A stretch of 64,000 nt of DNA, taken from Streptomyces aurantiogriseus (lineage in GTDB: Bacteria; Actinomycetota; Actinomycetes; Streptomycetales; Streptomycetaceae). Below the pieces are notes generated by a model. The model was not told the origin of the DNA. It searched no databases and worked only from the letters and a program-made list of their open reading frames with translations. A program made the position numbers and the translations under genes. The stretch covers positions 1 through 64,000 of the forward strand of contig NZ_BMSX01000010.1 in NCBI RefSeq assembly GCF_014649375.1, read 5' to 3'. Shown here one piece after another: positions 1 through 7,635 of this stretch (position 1 is the stretch's first letter; the number at the start of each line of letters is the position of its first letter).

Positions 1-251
1 TGCTTCAGCATCCTGACGGCCGTGATCTTGTCACCCTCGAAGGTGACCTCGACCTGCACATCGCCCTTGTCGGTGGTGACGACCGTGCCCTTGACGGTGG
101 TGGCCCCGGACGAGGAGCCCGTAGCGGAGGTGGACGGTGTCGACGCGGGCGCGGCGGCCTCGGTCGTCGACGTCCCCAAGGACGGCTCGTAGCGCCAGAC
201 CGGGACGAGGCCCGCGATGCTCAGGACCAGAACAGGCAGTGCTCGCTTCAC
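1..251 (-). CDS. FMN-binding domain protein, secreted or membrane-anchored (3' end cut by window)
   Basis: The first 83 residues are visible. They start at a GTG, carry a short basic N-terminus and a hydrophobic stretch (KRALPVLVLSIAGLVPVW), then a Ser/Thr/Ala-rich linker, then the beginning of a folded domain (GTVVTTDKGDVQVEVTFEGD, followed by KITAVRMLK). That pattern is typical of FMN_bind proteins, which carry covalent FMN on a Thr placed there by ApbE. The catalytic Thr would lie outside the window. The gene starts 10 bases after the stop of the ferric-reductase-like gene and is probably co-transcribed with it, suggesting an extracytoplasmic electron-transfer pair. The family call rests on the N-terminal part and the context only. 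Confidence 0.7.
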   Translation of the reverse strand, partial: MKRALPVLVLSIAGLVPVWRYEPSLGTSTTEAAAPASTPSTSATGSSSGATTVKGTVVTTDKGDVQVEVTFEGDKITAVRMLK

Positions 252-261
252 GTCGTCTCTC

Positions 262-1598
262 TCATCCCGCCAGGCTGAAACGCTCGAAGTGGATCTGCGT
301 CCTGGGCACGTTCAGCTCGCGCAGGCTGCCCAGCACCGCGTTCATCATCGGGGGCGGTCCGCACAGAAACACGTCCCGGTCGGCGATGTCCGGCACCAGC
401 CGGGCCAGCTCGCCCGGGGCCAGCTTGTCGGGGACCGGCGGGCCGGTGACCAGGTGCAGCTCGGACCCCTTGGCGTGGGCGAGGTCACGCAGCTCGTCGT
501 AGAGGACCGCGTCCCGGTCCGAGCCGACCCGGTAGATGACGACGGCGTGGCCGTGCAGCTCCTCCAGCAGGGCCCGGATGGGGGTGACGCCGACACCGCC
601 GGCGACGAGGACGGCCTCCGGCCGGGTGCGGTGCATCGCGGTGAAGGCGCCGTAGGGGCCCTCGGCGAAGACGCGGGTGCCGGGCTTGATGTGGCGCAGG
701 GCGGCGGAGCCGTCGCCGGCGGCCTTGGCGGTCAGGCGCAGGGTGCGGCCGTCGGGCGCGGCCGACAGGGAGAAGGGGTTCGCCTGCCACCAGCGGTCCT
801 TGGTGAGGAACCGCCACAGGAAGAACTGGCCCGCGCGGGCCGGCAGCCGGTCCAGGTCACGTCCGGTGACGTACACGGAGACGACGTTGTCCGACTCGGG
901 TACGACCGCCTCGACGCGCAGCTGATGGCGCCAGTTCCGCCAGAGCGGCAGGACGAGCCGGCCCACGAACACCGAGCCGAGGGCGACGGTCCACAGCGCG
1001 TACCAGTAGCTCGTCGCGGCGGGCGACGCGGTGAAGGTCGTACCGACCGCGACCTGGTGCGTGAAGGCCAGCACCACGGCGACGTAGGTGTACAGGTGGA
1101 TGAAGTGCCAGGTCTCGTAGGCCAGCCGACGGCGGGCCCAGCGGGCGGAGACGCCGCCGACGAGCAGGACGATCCCCAGCGCGACGACCGCGCGGAACAC
1201 GCCCTCGACGGTCTCGGCGAGGTCGACGAGCTGGCTGACCGGGTCCATCGAGGACGACTCGGCTAGCCGAAGGTGATGAACACCACATGCCCGACCAGCG
1301 TCCACAGCAGGCCGAAGCCGGTCCAGCGGTGCCAGTTGGTCAGCCGGTCCATGCCGATACGGCGGTCCAGCCAGGGCAGCCGGGCGACCAGCAGCAGCTG
1401 GAACGCCATCAGCAGGGCGGCGTAGAGGCCGGTGAAGCGGCCCAGCACGACCAGGGCGTTGGAGGCGAAACCCGCCTGCACGGCGAACAGGGTCACGACG
1501 GCCGCGTTCGCGGCCAGCACGGCGTACAGGCCGGTGCGGGCCACTACTTTCGGACGGATCCCGGTGGGGGTCACGGGAGGTGATTGGACGGTCGTCAC
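262..1598 (-). pseudogene. Ferric-reductase-like transmembrane flavoprotein, split by a one-base frameshift
   Basis: Two abutting frames together make one normal protein. The 5' frame (GTG at 1598, preceded by GAGGAG, stop TAG at 1263-1265) encodes about 111 residues with three membrane helices and the motif NWHRWTGFGLLWTLVGHVVF. The 3' frame encodes the remaining helices (YETWHFIHLYTYVAVVLAF with haem-ligand-like histidines), an FAD-binding barrel (WRFLTKDRWWQANPFSLSA) and an NAD(P)H domain (VAGGVGVTPIRALL, FLCGPPPMM). Adding one base at about 1264, so that TAG CC reads TAC GCC, would join them as FITFGYAESSSMDPV. This is the ferric reductase/ferredoxin reductase family that passes electrons from NAD(P)H through FAD to haem. 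It may be a true pseudogene, a sequencing error, or two separately translated halves with re-initiation at the ATG near 1248. Confidence 0.75.
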
Positions 1599-1732
1599 GG
1601 ACGGAAACTCCTCGATCGGGTCCTCAGGACACCGAGCTTCGCTGTCGGGACCTGTCGAAATCCTGTCGTACAACTTTCAAGAGCTTATCGATCTGCCCGC
1701 GCGTGAGACCGGCCTCTCCCGCGGCGGGGTGC

Positions 1733-2440
1733 GTGACGCACTATGAGCGGGTGGAAAAAGTACGACTCCTCGTCGTGGACGACGACCCGCCGATCGCCGA
1801 TCTCGTGGCGACGGTCGCCCGCTACGAGGGCTGGGACGCGATCACCGCGAACTCGGGTGAGGAGGCGCTGCGGCGTGCCGCAGACTTCCGTCCCGACATC
1901 GTGGTGCTCGATCTCATGCTGCCCGATGTCGACGGTTTCGGCGTGCTGGACCGGCTGCGCCGCTCGGGGACGATGGTGCCGGTGGTGTTCCTCACCGCCC
2001 GGGACGGGGTCGCCGACCGGGTGGCGGGACTGACCCGGGGTGGCGACGACTACCTGGTCAAGCCGTTCGCGGTGGAGGAGCTGATGGCCCGGCTGCGGAC
2101 CGTGCTGCGGCGCAGCGCGGGCCCCGCCTTCCAGCGCTCGGTCCTCCGGGTGGGTGACCTCATGATGGACGAGGACACCCGTGAGGTGCGGCGCGGCGAC
2201 AAGCTGCTGACGCTCACACCGACGGAGTACGAGGTGCTGCGCTATCTGATGCGCAAGTCCCCGACCGTGCTGACCAAGGCGCAGATCCTCGACCACGTGT
2301 GGGAGTACGGCTTCGGCGGCCGCTCCAACGTCGTCGAGCTGGTCGTCAGCCGGCTGCGCCGCAAGCTCGACGCGACGGGCGAGCCGCTGATCCACACCGT
2401 GCGCGGGTTCGGGTACGTCGTCCGGCAGGCGGCCGAGTGA
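1733..2440 (+). CDS. OmpR-family two-component response regulator
   Basis: This is a 235-residue DNA-binding regulator activated by phosphoryl transfer from the kinase encoded next. The receiver domain (about residues 10-125) has the acidic pocket VVDDD, the phospho-acceptor Asp near residue 60 (VLDLMLPDVDGFG), the Thr of FLTARD and the Lys of LVKPF. The C-terminal winged helix (about 140-233) has LTPTEYEVLRYLM and the recognition-helix region GRSNVVELVVSRLRRKL. I chose GTG 1733 because it gives a short normal N-terminus; GTG 1751 is an alternative. The stop overlaps the kinase start by four bases (GTGA), so the two are translationally coupled. It is divergent from the ferric-reductase operon. 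Confidence 0.93.
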   Translation: MTHYERVEKVRLLVVDDDPPIADLVATVARYEGWDAITANSGEEALRRAADFRPDIVVLDLMLPDVDGFGVLDRLRRSGTMVPVVFLTARDGVADRVAGLTRGGDDYLVKPFAVEELMARLRTVLRRSAGPAFQRSVLRVGDLMMDEDTREVRRGDKLLTLTPTEYEVLRYLMRKSPTVLTKAQILDHVWEYGFGGRSNVVELVVSRLRRKLDATGEPLIHTVRGFGYVVRQAAE

Positions 2441-3891
2441 TACGCCGGGCGTGGCAGTCGTACCGCGGCAGGCTTCGGCTCGGCACCCGGATGGCGCTGG
2501 GGCTGGGCGCGCTGGCCCTGGTGGTGTTCGCCATCGTCGGCACGGCCCTGACGACGTACATGCGGGACTATCTGTCGGCCCAGCTCAACGAGCAGCTGAA
2601 GCTCGCGCAGGTCGCCCAGTCCAAGAGCATCGTGGATTCCGGCTCGCTGGCCGGAAAGAAGTACTACCGCTGGTACTACGCCGTGTACGACGTGTCGGAC
2701 GGCACCCCGGTGCTGCGCAAGCCCGAGGACGCCGCCGACGTGCCCGAGGACGTCGACGACCTCACCGCCCTGGCCAAGGCGCAGACCGTCGCGGGCACCG
2801 AGGTCCTGCGCACCGAGCACCTGAAGGGTGAGGGTCTGTACCGGCTGCGCGCCTGCGAGGTCGAACCCGGCGTGGTCCTGGTCAGCGGCGCCCCCCTGGA
2901 CGACATCGAGGACACCGTCGGGCAGCTGATCACGATCCAGGTCGTCACCTTCGGCCTCGCGCTGCTGGCCCTCGTGGTGTTCGGCCGGGCGATGCTGCGG
3001 CGCGGGCTGAAACCGCTGAGCGACATGGCGCACACCGCGCACGGCATCGCCTCCCACGATCTGACCGAGTCGGCGTCCCGGCTGCCCCTGCGCGCGGACG
3101 CGCCGGGCGGCGGTCCCGAGGTGGAGGAGCTCCGTACGGCCTTCAACACCATGCTGGAGCACATCGACGCCTCCCTGGCGGTCCGCGCGGAGGCCGAACA
3201 GCGGCTGCGCCGCTTCGTCGCGGACGCCTCGCACGAACTGCGCACCCCGCTGATGTCGGTGCGCGGCTACGCGGACCTCTTCCAGTACGCGGCCGCCAAC
3301 GCGCCCGAGGAGCGCGACAAGCACCTGGCCCGGCTGCGGGCCGAGGCCGCGCGCATGGGCGTCCTCCTCGACGACCTGCTGCTGCTCGCCCGCCTGGACG
3401 CGGCCGAGGTCGAGACGCCGCTGCGGATGGAGGACACCGACCTGGTGGAGCTGGTCGAGCAGGCGGCCGACGCCTTCCGCGCGACCCGAGCCGGTCATCC
3501 GCTGACGGTGGCGCCGGGCCCGGAGTCGGTCCGGCTGCGGCTGGACCCGCAGCGCGTCCGGCAGGTCCTGGACAACCTCCTCACCAACGCGGCCGTGCAC
3601 ACCCCGGCCGGTACCCCGGTGTCCGTCGCGGTGTCGGTCACCCCGCACTCGGCGCAGGTCCGCGTCGCCGACAAGGGTCCCGGCATCCCGCCCGGCGACC
3701 GGGAGCGGGTCTTCGACCGCTTCTACCGTGTCGACAAGGCCCGCAGCCGCGACCGCGGCGGCAGCGGCCTGGGTCTGGCGGTGGCCCGCTCCCTGGTCCG
3801 GGCCCACGGCGGCACCCTCGCCCTCGACGACACCGCAGCCCCGACGGTCTTCGTCCTCACCCTCCCCCTGGGCCCGCCCAGGAACAGCTGA
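2437..3891 (+). CDS. Sensor histidine kinase of the OmpR-type pair
   Basis: This is a 484-residue membrane kinase, partner of the regulator just upstream. Visible parts in order: a first membrane helix (about residues 18-42), an extracytoplasmic sensor region of about 130 residues, a second helix (about 170-190), a HAMP domain, the HisKA dimerisation helix with the phospho-acceptor His near residue 266 (DASHELRTPLMSVRGYADL), and the ATPase domain with N box LDNLLTNAAVH, G1 box DKGPGIP and G2 box GGSGLGLAVARSL. The start GTG overlaps the upstream stop. The signal is unknown. A fragment matching the G2-box coding sequence recurs 200 bases downstream, outside any intact gene. Confidence 0.94.
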   Translation: MIRRAWQSYRGRLRLGTRMALGLGALALVVFAIVGTALTTYMRDYLSAQLNEQLKLAQVAQSKSIVDSGSLAGKKYYRWYYAVYDVSDGTPVLRKPEDAADVPEDVDDLTALAKAQTVAGTEVLRTEHLKGEGLYRLRACEVEPGVVLVSGAPLDDIEDTVGQLITIQVVTFGLALLALVVFGRAMLRRGLKPLSDMAHTAHGIASHDLTESASRLPLRADAPGGGPEVEELRTAFNTMLEHIDASLAVRAEAEQRLRRFVADASHELRTPLMSVRGYADLFQYAAANAPEERDKHLARLRAEAARMGVLLDDLLLLARLDAAEVETPLRMEDTDLVELVEQAADAFRATRAGHPLTVAPGPESVRLRLDPQRVRQVLDNLLTNAAVHTPAGTPVSVAVSVTPHSAQVRVADKGPGIPPGDRERVFDRFYRVDKARSRDRGGSGLGLAVARSLVRAHGGTLALDDTAAPTVFVLTLPLGPPRNS

Positions 3892-4017
3892 CCGCCCCCG
3901 CCCCGGCGGGCCCGGCCGCCCGGCGGGACGCCTGGGCGGCCCGCACCCGAACGGCGGAGCCGAACCGGGCGGTGCGGCCGATCGGCCATGTGGCGACATG
4001 CGGCGACATGCGGGCAC

Positions 4018-4078
4018 CCGCGGCGGCAGCGGCCTGGGCCTGGCCGTCGCCCGCTCCCTGGTCCGGGCCCACGGCGGC
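4018..4078 (+). pseudogene. Histidine-kinase G2-box fragment, orphan copy
   Basis: These 61 bases match 3753-3813 of the upstream kinase gene at 58 positions. The three differences (at 3774, 3780 and 3783 in the gene) are all third-codon changes, so the fragment still encodes GGSGLGLAVARSLVRAHGG in an open frame. Nothing kinase-like lies on either side: the preceding bases are a 10-bp tandem repeat (gcgacatgcg twice, 3993-4012) and the frame then runs to a stop at 4132. The synonymous-only divergence suggests the remnant of another, once functional kinase gene rather than a fresh local duplication. Confidence 0.7.
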
Positions 4079-4161
4079 GCCCCCGACCACTGGCCCCCCG
4101 TTGCGGCACACGGGAGCGGCACGGACCTTTGAGCCGTTCGGCGCATGGGTACGTCCCGTCC

Positions 4162-5232
4162 GTGCCTTACGTACTGGAGAACGCGAGCATCGCCGCCGAC
4201 CCGTGGAAGGGCGTCGACACCGACGTGCTGACCGAGGCGGTGCGGGCGCAGGAGCAGCGCCCCGTACCCGGCGTCGAGGACATGGGAACCTACCTCGCCG
4301 CCCAGGTGTCCGACACCTCCCACCGCGAGGTGATCGGCCCCCTGCTCGACGGCGGCGGCGCGAGCGGCGTCGTCGTCCGGCGCGGCGCGGTACTCGCGTC
4401 CTGGGGCGATCCCACGCGGGCGGAGATGGCCTACAGCGCGACGAAGAGCGTGCTGTCGCTGGTCGCCGGGATCGCGTACGACGACGGGCTGCTGCACCTC
4501 GACGCGCCGGTGTCCGCCTCGGTCGGCCTGCCGGAGTTCGCCGGCGCCCACGGGCGGGCGGTGACCTGGCGGCATCTGCTGGACCAGACGAGCCAGTGGG
4601 AGGGCACCCTGTGGGGGAAGCCCACCTCGGCCGACGCCCAGAGCACCCGCGAGGGCACCGAGTCCCCGGGCGGCCCGCCGGGCGAGGGCTGGGCCTACAA
4701 CGACGTCCGCGTGAACCTCACCGCCCTCGCCCTGACGGCCCTCACCGCCCGCTCCCTCCCCGACCTGCTCCGCGAACGCGTGATGGAGCCCCTCGACGCG
4801 TCCACGTCCTGGTCCTGGCACGGCTATGACACCTCGTACGTGGAGGTGGCCGGCACCCGCCTCCCCGTGGTGTCCGGCGGGGCCCACTGGGGCGGCGGCC
4901 TGTGGATCAGCGCCCTCGACCTGGCCCGTATCGGCCAGCTCTGCCTGCGCGGCGGCACCTGGAACGGCAAACAGGTGCTCTCGGCCCGCTGGATCGAGGA
5001 GCTGTGGACCCCGTGCCGGGTGAAACCGCAGTACGGCCTGTCCTGGTGGCTCAACGACACCGGCGCGGTCTGGCCCTCGGCTCCCGTCACGGGCCGCTGT
5101 GCCCGCGGCAACGGCGGCACCCATCTGCTGTGGGTGGACCCGGCCCGCGACCTGGTCATCAGCTCACGCTGGGGCGCGGACCCGGAAAGGCTGCTGGCGG
5201 AGGTGTCGGCGGCGGTGCCGAAGGTGCGCTGA
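4162..5232 (+). CDS. Serine hydrolase, beta-lactamase/penicillin-binding class C fold
   Basis: This 356-residue protein has the class C beta-lactamase layout. The nucleophile motif SATK is at about residues 92-95 (AYSATKSVLSLVAG), a Tyr base lies in WAYNDVRVN near 179, and the third motif is NGGTHLLWVDP. Proteins of this family hydrolyse small amides and esters (esterases, D-aminopeptidases, putative EstB-like enzymes); the substrate cannot be read from the sequence. There is no signal peptide, so it is probably cytoplasmic. GTG 4162 gives the start seen in related proteins (VPYVLENASIAADPW); no strong ribosome-binding site is visible. It stands alone between the kinase remnant and the tandem repeat array. 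Confidence 0.85.
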   Translation: MPYVLENASIAADPWKGVDTDVLTEAVRAQEQRPVPGVEDMGTYLAAQVSDTSHREVIGPLLDGGGASGVVVRRGAVLASWGDPTRAEMAYSATKSVLSLVAGIAYDDGLLHLDAPVSASVGLPEFAGAHGRAVTWRHLLDQTSQWEGTLWGKPTSADAQSTREGTESPGGPPGEGWAYNDVRVNLTALALTALTARSLPDLLRERVMEPLDASTSWSWHGYDTSYVEVAGTRLPVVSGGAHWGGGLWISALDLARIGQLCLRGGTWNGKQVLSARWIEELWTPCRVKPQYGLSWWLNDTGAVWPSAPVTGRCARGNGGTHLLWVDPARDLVISSRWGADPERLLAEVSAAVPKVR

Positions 5233-5244
5233 GACGCGGAGGGA

Positions 5245-5560
5245 CCGACAGCACGGGACGACAGCGGCGGGGGCAGACCGACAGCACGGCGGCCGGACAT
5301 CGGCACGGCAGGCAGGCCGACAGCACAGGGCCGGGCAGGCCGAAAGCCGACGGCCCGACACCCGCACAGCGACCAGACCGACAGCACAGGACCAGGCAGA
5401 CCAAAAGCCGACAGCCCGAACGCCACAGCGGCCAAAAGCCGACAGCCCGACACCCGCCCAGCGGCCAGACCGACAGCACAGGCCCGGGCAGACCAAAAGC
5501 CGACGGCCCGACACCCGCCCAGCGGGCAGACCGGCAGCACGGGACGACGGCACGGCGCGC
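5245..5560. repeat. Degenerate 61-bp tandem repeat array
   Basis: The spacer 5233-5755 holds no convincing gene. Instead a phrase beginning ccgacagcacagg recurs at 5317, 5378, 5470 and (as ccggcagcacggg) 5531. The steps are 61, 92 (61 plus a 31-base internal duplication) and 61 bases. A second landmark, aaagccgac(a/g)gcccgacaccc, recurs in phase. The flanks (5245-5300 and 5531-5560) are worn half-units. The units lack stops in several frames, which creates long spurious frames on both strands. The rest of the spacer (5560-5755) shows nothing beyond GC-rich sequence and the ribosome-binding region of the next gene. Confidence 0.85.
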
Positions 5561-5755
5561 GGGATGAGCGGCGGCGGCGCCGGGCAGACATTTCACAGTC
5601 CCACCGCACCGCGTCGCCCCTCCGCCCGCACACCGTCGGCTTCCGGACACCGCACCGTCACACCGGAGGGGAAGCTTCTCCCCCGTCCCCTCCCTGCCCC
5701 GCCCTTGATCCGTCACCCCGCCCCGCGGCGGTGACGCGGAAGGACGACGTGCGCC

Positions 5756-6799
5756 GTGTCCCTGCTGCCGCTCGACGGTCCCGCCGCCCCGCTCCCCTGC
5801 GCGGACGACCGCCACCCCCAGCCCTCCCCCGACGGCACCCCGGCCTCCCCCGGCCGCCGTACCCTGACCTCCGCCGCCGCCCGCCGCGCCCTGAGCCTGC
5901 TCCCGCTCCTCCTCCTGGGGATCTGGGCGGCGATCGACTGGCGCGCCGTACGTGAGGGCGTCGCCCACCTCGCCACCGCCGATCCCTGGTGGCTGCTGGC
6001 CGGGCTCGTCTTCACCTGCCTCGGCTGGGTCGCCGCGGCCTGCGTCCGCCAGGGCGCGATCCCCGACCGGCTGCCCAAGGGCCTGCTGCTGGCCTCCCAG
6101 GTCGCCGCGGGCGCCGCGAACCACCTCCTGCCGGCTAGCATCGGCGCCCACGCGGTCACGGTCCGCTTCCTCCAGCGCCAGGGCGTCCCGCTCCCCCGGG
6201 CCACGGCCTCGATCGCCCTGTACTCCCTGGTCAGGGCACTGGCGAAGCCCCCCGTGGTCCTGGTCTGCCTCCTGGCGACCCCCACCGCCGTACCCCCCGC
6301 CGAGCTCCTCCCCGACCGGCGCACCCTGCTCCTGATCGCCACGGGCATCCTCCTCGCCCCGGCGGCGGCAGCCGTCGTCCTGGTCCTGGTACGCCCCCTG
6401 CGCCGCCCGGCCTTCGACCTCGTCCGTACGGCCCTCACCGACGCACGCCGGCTGCACACCCGCCCGAGCCGCTTCCTCCCCCTGTGGTGCGGAGCCGCCG
6501 CCGCCCCGCTGCTCCAAGCCTGCGTGGTCGCCTCGGTCGGCACGGCGCTGGGGGTCCCGCTCGCCTGGACCCAACTGGTCTTCGCGTTCCTCGCCGCGAG
6601 CACGGCGGCGGGCGCCGTCCCCGCCCCGGGCGGCATAGGCCCGATCGACGCGGCCCTGGTCCTCACCCTGGCGGGCTATGGCACCCCCCTCGCCCTGGCC
6701 ACGGCCACGGTCATCGGCTACCGCGTCCTGACCGTCTGGCTGCCCCTGCTGCCCGGGATGCTGGTGCTGTCGGCGCTGGTGCAGCGGAAGGTGCTGTGA
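5756..6799 (+). CDS. YbhN/UPF0104-type integral membrane protein (lysylphosphatidylglycerol synthase TM-like)
   Basis: This 347-residue protein has a Pro-rich N-terminal tail (about 1-45) and then about eight hydrophobic segments. The signatures are QVAAGAANHLLPASIGAHAV, near residue 115, and the late AGAVPAPGGIGPIDAALV, matching the conserved GxxPxPGGxGxxE region of the UPF0104/LPG-synthase membrane family. Members are flippase-like domains for lipid or polyprenol-linked molecules; which lipid is unknown here. GTG 5756 is preceded by AAGGA (5740-5744). The next gene downstream is a broken TetR, which may once have regulated it. Confidence 0.82.
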   Translation: MSLLPLDGPAAPLPCADDRHPQPSPDGTPASPGRRTLTSAAARRALSLLPLLLLGIWAAIDWRAVREGVAHLATADPWWLLAGLVFTCLGWVAAACVRQGAIPDRLPKGLLLASQVAAGAANHLLPASIGAHAVTVRFLQRQGVPLPRATASIALYSLVRALAKPPVVLVCLLATPTAVPPAELLPDRRTLLLIATGILLAPAAAAVVLVLVRPLRRPAFDLVRTALTDARRLHTRPSRFLPLWCGAAAAPLLQACVVASVGTALGVPLAWTQLVFAFLAASTAAGAVPAPGGIGPIDAALVLTLAGYGTPLALATATVIGYRVLTVWLPLLPGMLVLSALVQRKVL

Positions 6800-6890
6800 A
6801 CACGGGGGCGACGGGCCGGTGGTAGTACCCTCCCGGCCCGGCCCTCCGCACAGGCCCGGGTCGCCCCCGGACGACCAGGAGGCCGCGCCC

Positions 6891-7175
6891 ACGCCAGGCA
6901 CGCGCGCGGACGGACGGATCGAGCGCGGCAATCAGACCCGCCGGCTGATCCTTCGGCGCACCGTCGACGTCGCCTCGGTGGAGGGCCTGGAGGCACTCTC
7001 CCTGGGTCGGCTCGCCACCGAGCTGCGGCTCAGCAAGAGCGGGCCGGGCCCCCGACGACGAACGCCGACACGACCGGGCCGCGCCCTTCCGGCCGGCACT
7101 CGCCCCCGGCCGGGCCACCACCCCCTGGCGCTGACCGTGGCGGCCCTCGGCAGGGAGCCCGAGGGGAGGCCTTGA
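6891..7175 (+). pseudogene. TetR-family regulator, decayed (lost start codon and internal deletion)
   Basis: The sequence encodes a clear TetR helix-turn-helix: RIERGNQTRRLILRRTVDVA, then LSLGRLATELRLSKSG. It breaks off exactly after LSKSG, where relatives continue into the YxHFxSKEEL helix, and runs into unrelated Arg/Pro-rich residues. An AGGAGG (6877-6882) lies eight bases before an ACG (6891) where an ATG would be expected (xPGTRADGR), so the start also seems mutated. A different frame after the break reads DDERRHDRAAPFRPALAPGR and stops at 7133-7135, plausibly the old C-terminus. An in-frame GTG at 6820 could still start translation, but the product would be only a DNA-binding stub. Confidence 0.72.
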
Positions 7176-7211
7176 CCCGGCGTCAGCCCTGGGACCTCCG
7201 CCGGACAGGCC

Positions 7212-7613
7212 CTAGGCCGGCGTCAGCCGCAGCGAGATGCTGTTGATGCAGTACCGCTGGTCCGTCGGAGTGGGATACCCCTCACCCTCGAACACATGCC
7301 CGAGATGGGACCCGCACCGGGCGCACCGCACCTCGGTCCGGACCATCCCGTGCGAGCGGTCCTCGATCAGCTCGACGGCGTCACTGTCCTTCGGGTCGAA
7401 GAAGGAAGGCCAGCCGCAGTGGGATTCGAACTTGGTCTCGGAGGTGAACAGTTCGGCGCCGCAGGCCCGACAGGAGTAGACGCCCTTCGCCTTCGTGTCG
7501 GTGTACTCACCGGTGAAGGCGGGCTCTGTCGCGGCCTGGCGCAGCACGGCGTACTCGGCCGGGGTCAGCTCCGCCCGCCACTGCTCGTCCGGCTTTTCGA
7601 CGTCGTACGACAT
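7212..7613 (-). CDS. msrB: Peptide-methionine (R)-S-oxide reductase MsrB
   Basis: This 133-residue cytoplasmic enzyme reduces the R-epimer of methionine sulfoxide in proteins, using thioredoxin. The structural zinc site is two CxxC pairs (YSCRACGAEL and VRCARCGSHLGH). The substrate-binding stretch is FESHCGWPSFF, and the catalytic Cys lies in QRYCINSISL. The ATG at 7613 has AAGGGG nine bases upstream and gives MSYDVEKPDEQW, as in related proteins; a TTG at 7622 is possible but unlikely. It lies 22 bases downstream of murC on the same strand and is probably co-transcribed. Confidence 0.95.
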   Translation of the reverse strand: MSYDVEKPDEQWRAELTPAEYAVLRQAATEPAFTGEYTDTKAKGVYSCRACGAELFTSETKFESHCGWPSFFDPKDSDAVELIEDRSHGMVRTEVRCARCGSHLGHVFEGEGYPTPTDQRYCINSISLRLTPA

Positions 7614-7635
7614 GAAGGCCAACCCCTTACTTCCG

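Noticed and set aside
2242..5124. A 960-residue open frame on the minus strand across the two-component system
   Set aside because: It is the antisense shadow of GC-rich coding DNA; its Gly/Arg/Ala/Pro/His composition and lack of motifs contrast with the clear regulator, kinase and hydrolase on the plus strand.
4018..5531. A link between the 61-bp kinase fragment and the 61-bp tandem repeat period
   Set aside because: The sequences are unrelated; the equal length is a coincidence.
5159..6931. A 590-residue minus-strand frame with repeated Cys-Arg-Ser-Gly segments
   Set aside because: The repeats come from the 61-bp tandem array and the rest is antisense to the YbhN-type gene; no start signal or known fold.
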